From assembly GCA_023428515.1 (NCBI GenBank), contig JAEYXI010000012.1, positions 1 through 14,728 on the forward strand: 14,728 bases of DNA, given 5' to 3'. This stretch comes from Pseudomonadota bacterium (GTDB lineage Bacteria; Pseudomonadota; Alphaproteobacteria; Rhizobiales; Rhizobiaceae). Made by a program: the position numbers and the translations under genes. Within the stretch, counting starts at the first letter, position 1. Each line of letters starts with the position of its first letter. The notes under the pieces are model-generated. The model made no database searches. It was not told the origin of the DNA and was given only the letters and a program-made list of their open reading frames with translations. Of the stretch, positions 1 through 6,193 are shown piece after piece.

Positions 1-2
1 AT

Positions 3-155
3 ATTGCCCGCTCGATGGGATACAAGACACCGTTTCATTGGCTTTTGCCGCAGGAGTACATTACGAAGCTGCGCAAGATGAATGGTGGCCCTGATGCCAT
101 CGGCTGGACTCGTCCCAATGACGCTTCCCCTTCCAAGGCGCGCCGCGCGCAATGA
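3..155 (+). CDS. C-terminal fragment of an unidentified protein (5' end outside window)
   Basis: Frame 3 is open from the window edge to a TGA at 153-155 and gives 50 residues; the other two forward frames close earlier. The tail contains SMGYKTPFHWLLPQEYITKLRK and then a basic, Ser/Lys/Arg-rich end. I do not recognise the family. The GYKTP stretch recalls the end of the DDE core in some IS3/IS481-type transposases (xLGYKTP), but no catalytic residues lie in the window, so this is only a weak alternative. A 99-base gap follows before the methyltransferase gene. That it is coding at all is inferred from the open frame and the plausible residue composition. Confidence 0.4.
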   Translation: MARSMGYKTPFHWLLPQEYITKLRKMNGGPDAIGWTRPNDASPSKARRAQ

Positions 156-254
156 TCCATCGCCACGGATGAGGCATGTCTTCTTGCGCCCCCGGGGTCG
201 GGTGGCGCTTCGTAAGGCTTTTGGCCTGCCTATTTTTCAAGTCGGGAAACAGCG
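156..254 (+). other. Short intergenic gap upstream of the methyltransferase operon
   Basis: The gap holds a GC-rich patch at 186-208 with short complementary arms (GCGCC and GGCGC) around CCCGGGG. A T-rich TATTTTT run lies at 231-237, shortly before the start at 255. A promoter for the three-gene set could lie here, but no convincing -35/-10 pair is visible. The only ribosome-binding candidate is a weak CGGGA around 243-247. Confidence 0.25.
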
Positions 255-836
255 ATGCCTTCTGCCGGAGAGGTGAGCTGGCTCCTGGGCATCGTTGCCT
301 GGTACGTCATCCGCTATCCCTTTGAGCGCCGTGCCAAGCGAGTGCGGGTCGTCCGCGACTACCGCTCCTTGTCCGAAAGGGTTGCACTGTCGGTGGCCTT
401 TTTCGGATTGGCCATCCTGCCTGCATTCTATGTCGCCACCGGCATCCCGCGAGGAGCCGACTACACCTCCAATCCCTGGGCGATCGCCGCCGGCATCCTG
501 ATTTTTGTATTCGGCCTCTGGGTTTTCCGCAGGTCTCACAAGGATCTGGGCCGGAACTGGTCAGTCACACTGGAAATTCGTGACAAACACAAATTGATCT
601 CCGGTGGTCTATACCGTTTCATTCGACACCCTATGTATTCGTCGTTTCTGCTCATCGGGTTGGCCCAAGCCTTCCTTTTGCCCAATTGGGTTGCAGGTCT
701 GTCAGGACTGGTCGGATTCGCGGTTCTTTTCTTTATGCGTGTCGATGTGGAGGAACGGATGATGTTGGATGCCTTCGGCGAGGAATACCGCATCTATTCC
801 GGCAAGACCAAGCGCATCATCCCCTACATCTACTAG
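255..836 (+). CDS. Isoprenylcysteine carboxyl methyltransferase (ICMT/PEMT-like) family membrane protein
   Basis: The protein has 193 residues, usual for bacterial ICMT-like enzymes. It has about four to five hydrophobic segments, at roughly 7-21, 43-62, 74-92 and 127-162. The family signature is clear: a GGLYRFIRHPMYSS block at 117-130, with R124-H125-P126, and an acidic VDVEER pair at 163-168 followed by FGEEYRIYSGKTKRIIPY. In this family these elements bind S-adenosylmethionine at the membrane face and methylate a carboxyl, amine or hydroxyl of a lipophilic substrate. The substrate cannot be read from sequence. The stop lies six bases before the next start, so co-transcription with the acyltransferase-like gene is likely. 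Bacterial members often sit beside polyketide or lipid-modifying genes, which fits the neighbours. The ATG at 255 was chosen because it places the first membrane segment near the N-terminus. Confidence 0.88.
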   Translation: MPSAGEVSWLLGIVAWYVIRYPFERRAKRVRVVRDYRSLSERVALSVAFFGLAILPAFYVATGIPRGADYTSNPWAIAAGILIFVFGLWVFRRSHKDLGRNWSVTLEIRDKHKLISGGLYRFIRHPMYSSFLLIGLAQAFLLPNWVAGLSGLVGFAVLFFMRVDVEERMMLDAFGEEYRIYSGKTKRIIPYIY

Positions 837-842
837 ATCAGC

Positions 843-1625
843 ATGCGTGGCCGCGCCATAAAGCTTTCACCCGCTCGGCGTCTTGTCGGCGATTTGATGC
901 GATTTTCAAAGAATATTCCAAGGATAACCGTTCAGCGGCGCATGAATCTCGATACGGTTATGCAGGCGAGGCGGGCGCTCGATCCTCGCCCGTCGTGGAC
1001 AGCTATTTTCCTGAAGGGCTATGCGCTCCTTTCGCAGGAGACGCCCGAGCTGCGCCGCGCCTATGTGAAGCTGCCTTGGCCGCATCTTTACGAATACCCC
1101 TCGAGCATCGCCTCGCTTGCATGCGAGCGCGAGCTTGATGGCGAGCGCGTGGTGCTGCTCCATCGCATCAAGCGGCCGGAAACCGACTCGATCGCGCAAC
1201 TCGTAAAGAAGATCCGCGCGGCGCAATCCCGCCCCGTGATGGAGATCAAGGATTTCCGACAGGCCCTGAAATTAGCCCGCGCGCCTGCCCCTTTTAGAAG
1301 GCTTGCGATGTGGCTCGGTTTGAACATCGGCCGCCAGCGGCCCAACCATTTCGGCACGTTTCAGCTATCCGTGTATTCAGGCCTCGGAGCCGAATCGCTC
1401 AACCCCCTCACGCCGCTGACCACTCTCCTGAACTATGGGGGGATCGACGAGAACGGATCGGTCGACGTTCGCGTGCACTACGATCACAGGGTCTTGGACG
1501 GAGCCAATGTCGCCAGGGCACTGGAGCGGCTGGAAGTCATCATGAACACCGCGGTCGCGCAGGAATTGCTGAGCGAGCAGCCGGGCGGCGCGGGGAGTGG
1601 CATCGATGTCCGTCGCATGCCATAA
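843..1625 (+). CDS. Stand-alone 2-oxo acid dehydrogenase E2-type acyltransferase catalytic domain protein
   Basis: This 260-residue protein corresponds to only the C-terminal catalytic domain of E2 acyltransferases (chloramphenicol-acetyltransferase-like fold). The signature lies at 213-220, YDHRVLDG, with H215 and D219 fitting the catalytic HxxxDG motif. The N-terminal part (SKNIPRITVQRRMNLDTVMQ, 22-41) matches the usual family entry after the linker. No lipoyl domain and no E1/E3-binding domain are present, and no E1 or E3 gene is adjacent, so a role in a classical dehydrogenase complex is unlikely. An acyl transfer in a biosynthetic pathway with the flanking methyltransferase and dehydrogenase is inferred. 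The ATG at 843 lacks a clear Shine-Dalgarno. In-frame ATGs at 897 or 939 are possible starts, though the later one would cut into the domain. A 63-base gap leads to the next gene. Confidence 0.8.
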   Translation: MRGRAIKLSPARRLVGDLMRFSKNIPRITVQRRMNLDTVMQARRALDPRPSWTAIFLKGYALLSQETPELRRAYVKLPWPHLYEYPSSIASLACERELDGERVVLLHRIKRPETDSIAQLVKKIRAAQSRPVMEIKDFRQALKLARAPAPFRRLAMWLGLNIGRQRPNHFGTFQLSVYSGLGAESLNPLTPLTTLLNYGGIDENGSVDVRVHYDHRVLDGANVARALERLEVIMNTAVAQELLSEQPGGAGSGIDVRRMP

Positions 1626-1688
1626 GCCCCGACGGAGCCTTGCCACCCGCTCCCACACTTTCAGCACAAATTCTCCAAGGTTCGCTTG

Positions 1689-2585
1689 ATGTCTTTAAAC
1701 GGGCTGCGCCCAACTGTCGTGATAACCGGCGCCAGCAACGGAATTGGGCAGGCGATGGCCGAAGCAATCGGCGCCAAGGGCCAGGCCGTAGTGCTGATCG
1801 GCCGGTCGGAGGAACGCCTTGCCGTCGTCGCCGACGCGATCAGGCAGAAGGGAGGCGACGCGTTCGTCCTCAACCTCGACCTGTTGTCCGACAATGCCGT
1901 CAAGCAGGTAACGGATTTTCTCGATAGCAATGGTCTGGTCTGCGATGTTCTCGTCAACAGCGCAGGCCTGGGGATTCAGGGCCTGGCGGCTTCGCTGCCA
2001 ATCGGTGAACAGTTGGAGCTGATCGATCTCAATGCTCGCGTGTTGGTCGAACTGACTCTGACATTGGTCCCGGGGATGGTGGCGCGCCGCCGCGGCGGCG
2101 TCATCAACATGGGCTCTGTGGCTGGGTTGGTTCCGGGCCCTCAAATGGCCGTCTATTACGCGACCAAGAGTTTCGTATCGTCCTTTTCACAGGCTCTATA
2201 CGAAGAACTTCGTCAAACAGGCGTCACGGTAACCAGTGTCGTGCCTGGCCCTGTCGAAACGGGGTTCCTCAGCGGGCGGGGAATCAAGGACCTGCGGGTT
2301 TTCAGGTACCTGCCGGCATTGTCCGCGGAGGAAGTGGCCAAAGCCGCATGGCGCGGCTTCGGAAGACGCCGCCGCTTGGTCGTGCCGGGATTGTCGTCCA
2401 AACTTGCCACTTTCCTGACGTCACTGGTGCCGTTGCGCCTGGTGCTGCCCAGGATCAACCGGGTGCAGCGGCGGAAGACGGACCTATGTCCATGTGGTTC
2501 GGGCGAACGATTCGTTCGCTGCTGCGGCATGTCGAAATCGATGCAGCGCCGCCTCGCACGCGATAATCGAAAGCCGCGAACGTGA
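1689..2585 (+). CDS. Short-chain dehydrogenase/reductase with C-terminal SEC-C zinc-binding motif
   Basis: The protein has 298 residues. Residues 1-240 form a classical SDR: a Rossmann TGASNGIG nucleotide-binding motif at 13-20, NSAG at 90-93, a catalytic Ser at 143, and a YYATK block with Tyr156 and Lys160. PGPVETGF at 187-194 follows the usual pattern after the active site. It should carry out an NAD(P)-dependent carbonyl/alcohol interconversion on an unknown substrate. After a basic, partly hydrophobic stretch, residues 267-280 read CPCGSGERFVRCCG, the CxCxSGx6CC pattern of SEC-C zinc-binding motifs, followed by a basic tail. This tail is not part of ordinary SDRs. The ATG at 1689 is preferred over the adjacent TTG because AAGG at 1677-1680 lies eight bases upstream. 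The gene converges on the cell-wall hydrolase gene. Confidence 0.87.
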   Translation: MSLNGLRPTVVITGASNGIGQAMAEAIGAKGQAVVLIGRSEERLAVVADAIRQKGGDAFVLNLDLLSDNAVKQVTDFLDSNGLVCDVLVNSAGLGIQGLAASLPIGEQLELIDLNARVLVELTLTLVPGMVARRRGGVINMGSVAGLVPGPQMAVYYATKSFVSSFSQALYEELRQTGVTVTSVVPGPVETGFLSGRGIKDLRVFRYLPALSAEEVAKAAWRGFGRRRRLVVPGLSSKLATFLTSLVPLRLVLPRINRVQRRKTDLCPCGSGERFVRCCGMSKSMQRRLARDNRKPRT

Positions 2586-2596
2586 CGAACGCGGCT
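2572..2596. terminator. Possible stem-loop between convergent genes (weak)
   Basis: AGCCGCG (2572-2578) and CGCGGCT (2590-2596) are perfect 7-base arms around an 11-base loop that contains the TGA stop of the dehydrogenase gene. The position between convergent genes suits a terminator. However, no T-run follows on either strand, so an intrinsic terminator is not shown and the pairing may be chance in GC-rich DNA. Confidence 0.25.
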
Positions 2597-2668
2597 GCCT
2601 TAGCCCGTTGAGACTGCCCGAAGGCATTCACCGAGGTGCTTCTTGTTCCGTTGCGGCTGGCAGCGTCT

Positions 2669-4609
2669 CTATTTGATGCCGGTGTAAAAGACATGCGCGC
2701 CGATCGACAGGCTTATCCGCGCACGGGGCGAGTCATTCACCCAGTACGGCTTTCCCATTCTTTTCGTGTGGTAGTGAAGCGCGCCGCGCGTGTGGTCGGG
2801 GACCTCGCCCCGTATCGCCCGTCCGGCCACGGCGAGGCAGCGGTCGAATTCCTTGTCCGCGCCTTTCGTCAGGCCAATGATCTTGCGGCGGTTGGGGTCG
2901 TTGCCGTTCCAGCAGGAAAACTGGAACGGATGGAGGCAGACGCCCTGGACGGTCGATCTGCCCCCGAACTTCTTGGCGGCGCGATTGAGGATGACGTTGG
3001 CGACGGCCTCTACGGCCATGTCGCCCTTGCCCTCGGCGTCGAATTCGCTCCTTGCCTCGCCGTAGAGTGTCCTCGCCAGGATCAGCACGTCCTGGTTTGT
3101 CGCGCCGGCCACAGGGGGAGGGGGCCCACCGCCCGTCGACACAGGGCTGCTTGAGGTCGTCCCGCCCGTCACCGGTGTGTCGTCGGGCGGAGCCGTGGTC
3201 TTTGGCGCGGCCGCCAGCCAGCGGATCGAGACCAGCTTGCCGCGCGGAAATGCCCGCAGGCAGACCTTGCCCGACTGGTTGCCGCCGAGCAGCACGATCT
3301 TGTTGCCTTCCTTCAGGCTGTGGAAGAAGCCGACATGGCCCGACGATTTCGCCGTGAGAGGATCCAAAAGCACGATCGCCCCCTTGGGGATGCCGTCGAT
3401 CGTATTGTCCTTGCCGCGCAGGTAGAGCTTGGTATCGCCCCAGCCGACCCAGTTGGCGGCCCAGGACGCGCCCTTGATGATGCTGGGCGCCGCCGGATCG
3501 CCCGAAATCTTCAGGCAGTGCGCCACGAAGGCTCCGCACCAGGACAGCACCTTGTCGGTCTTGAGGTCAGTCGCGGTGAAATATTCGAGCACGCGCCGCT
3601 TGCCCTCGCCGGAGTTCTGGGAGAGCTTTCCGTCCTCCCAGGCCTTCATCTCCTTCTCGGCGATGGCTAGCCATGAGCCCGTCGCGCCGACGTCGGCGTT
3701 TTCCGGAATCGCCTCGGGCATGTGCTGCTCGATGAGCTTGAAGGCGCGTGTGAAGCGGTCGTTGAGCAGGCGGCTCGTCTTCGAGCGGAAACCGTCGACG
3801 GTCTGCGGGTTCGCGCCGTCCTGCAGAAATTTCTGGTGCCGTTTGGTCAGGGCGTCGCGGACGGGCTGGTCCGGCACCGTCTTGACGAGCACCTTGTCCA
3901 TTGTGGTCGCGCCTTCCTTGGACCTCAGGAGCTTCTGGACCTCGACGGCCGCGTCGACGCCGATGAGCTGCGCATGGAAGACGTTCAGATAGGTCGGGAC
4001 ATAAGGCCCGTCCCCGAGCGCCGGGTCGGTCAGTTTCTCGCTCAGCGCCTGCATGCGTTTGCGGGAGAGATGTGCGGCCGCGAAAGCATGCATGAGGGGG
4101 GAGTCCCGACTTGCAGGTTCCGCCTCCGGCGCCACGTCGGCAACGTATTCGTTCCATTCGGTATCGGTCAGGGCGAAGGGCCCGCTTGCCCCGTCATTGG
4201 CGGCGTCGCGCGGCAGGTTGCTGATATCGGAGGCTATGAGCGCCCACGCGATCAGATAGTCCGCATCGACGGGATATTTTTCGCCATTTCCCCCGGCATT
4301 GTAGCGGGCCTCGACGCGCACGCATTGCGGCACGAGTTCCGCGGCGTCCACCGATGCGGCCGGTGCGCTGGCCTCGCCGAGGAACTTCCGCTCCAGCCAG
4401 CCGCTCAGCGTGTTTCCGTCGTTGCCTTCGTGCGTGATGAAGGCCCAGCCTTCGGCATTGCCCGCCGCTCCTGCCGGTATCGGCGGCTGCGGCTCGACGA
4501 TCTCGACGATGGCCTTGTCCGAAAGCGTGGTCGTGACCGCAGCGGCTGGGTCGGGCGACTGGAAGAGATCCGCGAATTGGCCCGGAAGAACGTGAATGCC
4601 TTTCAGCAT
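2669..4609 (-). CDS. Multidomain peptidoglycan hydrolase: SH3-like, lysozyme-like, CHAP/NlpC-like and SleB-type domains
   Basis: The protein has 646 residues. Residues about 1-80 look like a small SH3-type fold (GWAFI, then SGWLERKF). Residues about 110-220 resemble a lysozyme-like domain (ASGPFALTDTEWNEY, 141-155), but the expected catalytic Glu appears replaced (IASDIS, 125-130). Residues 320-467 form a CHAP/NlpC-like amidase or endopeptidase with Cys358 (SWCGAFV), His425 (SGHVGFF) and Asn444 (GGNQSG). A Thr/Ser/Gly/Pro linker (470-503) leads to a SleB-type cell wall hydrolase at 506-646 with YGEAR (Glu518), a HPFQFSCWN block and HYHT. Both catalytic domains look intact, so the protein likely cleaves peptide and glycan bonds of murein. 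There is no signal peptide or N-terminal membrane segment. AAAGGAAA at 4615-4622 supports the start. It lies 19 bases after the lipoprotein gene, probably in the same operon. Confidence 0.87.
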   Translation of the reverse strand: MLKGIHVLPGQFADLFQSPDPAAAVTTTLSDKAIVEIVEPQPPIPAGAAGNAEGWAFITHEGNDGNTLSGWLERKFLGEASAPAASVDAAELVPQCVRVEARYNAGGNGEKYPVDADYLIAWALIASDISNLPRDAANDGASGPFALTDTEWNEYVADVAPEAEPASRDSPLMHAFAAAHLSRKRMQALSEKLTDPALGDGPYVPTYLNVFHAQLIGVDAAVEVQKLLRSKEGATTMDKVLVKTVPDQPVRDALTKRHQKFLQDGANPQTVDGFRSKTSRLLNDRFTRAFKLIEQHMPEAIPENADVGATGSWLAIAEKEMKAWEDGKLSQNSGEGKRRVLEYFTATDLKTDKVLSWCGAFVAHCLKISGDPAAPSIIKGASWAANWVGWGDTKLYLRGKDNTIDGIPKGAIVLLDPLTAKSSGHVGFFHSLKEGNKIVLLGGNQSGKVCLRAFPRGKLVSIRWLAAAPKTTAPPDDTPVTGGTTSSSPVSTGGGPPPPVAGATNQDVLILARTLYGEARSEFDAEGKGDMAVEAVANVILNRAAKKFGGRSTVQGVCLHPFQFSCWNGNDPNRRKIIGLTKGADKEFDRCLAVAGRAIRGEVPDHTRGALHYHTKRMGKPYWVNDSPRARISLSIGAHVFYTGIK

Positions 4610-4628
4610 CTGAGTTTCCTTTCGCCCG

Positions 4629-5951
4629 TCACATCTTTCGAGGCGTGATGCCGAGCGCCGAATAAAGCTGCGGAGTCACCTCGTCGGATTCTGCTCCGTC
4701 CGGATTGCCGATGCCCAGGAATGCGTTTGCCGCGGCGATGTTGGGGCGGACCGCACCGAGGTCTGAGACTGCGGCGTCGAGGCTGACGATCCCAGGCACG
4801 TTCTTCCGGCTGATCTGGCGCGCCAGGAGCGCTACGTCGTTCGAGCCGCTGATCTGCTCGGCCTCGAATATGTTCTTGAACCTGGCGGTGTCGCAGGGAT
4901 CGTACTTGACCGCACGGGCGAACTCGTCGTCGCTCGACACCATGCCGTCCTTCTTTATGTTCGGCTGGCCGGCCACATAGGTCTCGAAGATCGCAAGGCC
5001 GATCTTGGTCCTGCGTCCGACTGTCCCGATTTCATCCGGCGGCACGCAAAGCGCCTTCTGCAGCGTGATGAGATCGTTCTGGCCGTAATTGCTGGGCCTG
5101 AATAGCTTCTTCACCTCCGGGGATTCGACGATCGGCGGCGGCGGCGTGACGTGCACGACGGTGACGCGTTGCTCGGCGGTGCGCGGCTTGGTGGCGTCGA
5201 CCGCCGCCTCGACCGTGTCGGTGTTGATCAGCGGCGGCGGCACGTCGCCGCTGCGCTTCACCACGGTCAGGACGTTGTTGACCTCGGTCTCGATCGAGAA
5301 AGGCATGCAGATGCGCAGATAGGAGCGCAGCGCATGCTCGACCGCCGGCTTGGTCTGGAACTTCAGCTCAGCGATCCCCTCGCGAAACGAGCGCTGGTTG
5401 CCGAGCACGAGCGCCTGCAGCGTCGAGGTGTCGATCTCGTAGAGCAGGCGGGAATGATAGTTGAGGACGGTCGCCTGGGCGAAACCGAAGGCCTCCGCCA
5501 CGACGCCGATCGCCGCCGAAGTCGGCGAATAGGCAAGCAGGATCGCATTGACCAGCCGGGCAGTCGTGTTGATCTGGCTGATCACCGGCTTCTGCGAGCG
5601 CTTGCGGCTGTCGTACCAGGCTAGATAGGCGTCGCAGCGCGTATCGATGTCGTTCATGCCGGCCTGCACCAGCGAATTCCAATGCAGGGTGGCGAAGACA
5701 GGGAAGTTGCAGATCGGGATGCCTTCCGGCGAGGTGCCGGCCAGCGGCAGGTTGGCCTGGCCGCAGAGGTAGCCGTAGTAGAGCTGCTGGATCTGGTTCT
5801 GGCGCTTGACGTCAGTCGAGTAGAGATTGGTGCCGACGCCTTCGTTTGCGAAGCGGACGTCGTTCTGGAGGTTGCATCCGGCCGCAACGATCGATGCTAA
5901 CAGGGCGCTCGGAAGCGCCGCACTCCTGCACGCGATCGACCAACGCACCAT
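4629..5951 (-). CDS. Lipoprotein of unknown function with possible peptidoglycan-binding-like segment
   Basis: The 440-residue protein begins with a short basic stretch and a hydrophobic segment ending in a lipobox, IVAAGC, with Cys26 as the expected lipidated residue. It should therefore be anchored in the inner or outer membrane facing the periplasm. The mature part begins with a mixed helical region containing several Cys residues (63, 81, 106, 215), then a Pro-rich linker near 236-276 (PPPLI, TPPPPIVES). Residues about 288-325 (GQNDLITLQKALCVPP, then TKIGLAIFE) resemble a diverged peptidoglycan-binding type 1 repeat, but the match is loose. The C-terminal 100 residues are unrecognised. 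It precedes the cell-wall hydrolase by 19 bases, which supports joint action at the murein. It follows the dual protease after a 232-base gap and may have its own promoter there. The overall family is not recognised. Confidence 0.78.
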   Translation of the reverse strand: MVRWSIACRSAALPSALLASIVAAGCNLQNDVRFANEGVGTNLYSTDVKRQNQIQQLYYGYLCGQANLPLAGTSPEGIPICNFPVFATLHWNSLVQAGMNDIDTRCDAYLAWYDSRKRSQKPVISQINTTARLVNAILLAYSPTSAAIGVVAEAFGFAQATVLNYHSRLLYEIDTSTLQALVLGNQRSFREGIAELKFQTKPAVEHALRSYLRICMPFSIETEVNNVLTVVKRSGDVPPPLINTDTVEAAVDATKPRTAEQRVTVVHVTPPPPIVESPEVKKLFRPSNYGQNDLITLQKALCVPPDEIGTVGRRTKIGLAIFETYVAGQPNIKKDGMVSSDDEFARAVKYDPCDTARFKNIFEAEQISGSNDVALLARQISRKNVPGIVSLDAAVSDLGAVRPNIAAANAFLGIGNPDGAESDEVTPQLYSALGITPRKM

Positions 5952-6183
5952 CGGAACTTCGACCCCGCCAACGACACAGAACGGCCGTGCAACTGTCTCG
6001 AATCAATACTTGCTCGTATCGATGGCGGCAACTTGTTTTATTAACGGTCTCTGTAGTAAATGAAATATCAAATAGAATAGTGAAATAAAAACCGTCGCCG
6101 GAATCTCGTACAGACTCCAACGCACCACCCATCTGTCGAGCCGCAATCTTCCGCCGCTCCAAACTCTTCCGCATGCCGGCCGG
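5952..6183 (-). promoter_or_regulatory. AT-rich intergenic region likely holding the lipoprotein/hydrolase promoter
   Basis: The 232 bases between two same-strand genes contain a markedly AT-rich island at about 6030-6092 in otherwise GC-rich DNA, typical of a promoter. On the - strand the island includes hexamers such as TTGATA and TATTCT, but no well-spaced pair stands out. Three GANTC sites (6000-6004, 6101-6105, 6113-6117), the target of the alphaproteobacterial cell-cycle methylase CcrM, lie here. An open frame starting at 6174 on the - strand runs into the lipoprotein gene; it lacks a Shine-Dalgarno and is not called as a gene. Confidence 0.4.
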
Positions 6184-6193
6184 TCAGACCGGC
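6179..6193. repeat. Short inverted repeat spanning the protease stop codon
   Basis: GCCGGT (6179-6184) and ACCGGC (6188-6193) are perfect 6-base arms around a 3-base loop and overlap the TGA stop of the protease gene on the - strand. It could form a small stable hairpin in the transcript end, but no T-run follows, so terminator function is not shown. Confidence 0.3.

Noticed and set aside
3722..4648. 308-residue open frame on the + strand opposite the hydrolase gene
   Set aside because: No recognisable domains and Arg-rich; the opposite strand has clear hydrolase motifs and a ribosome-binding site.
5812..6174. 120-residue open frame on the - strand starting just after the protease stop
   Set aside because: No ribosome-binding site, and it runs about 140 bases into the lipoprotein gene in another frame with shadow-like composition. 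Only its first part is outside a gene; noted under findings but not called.
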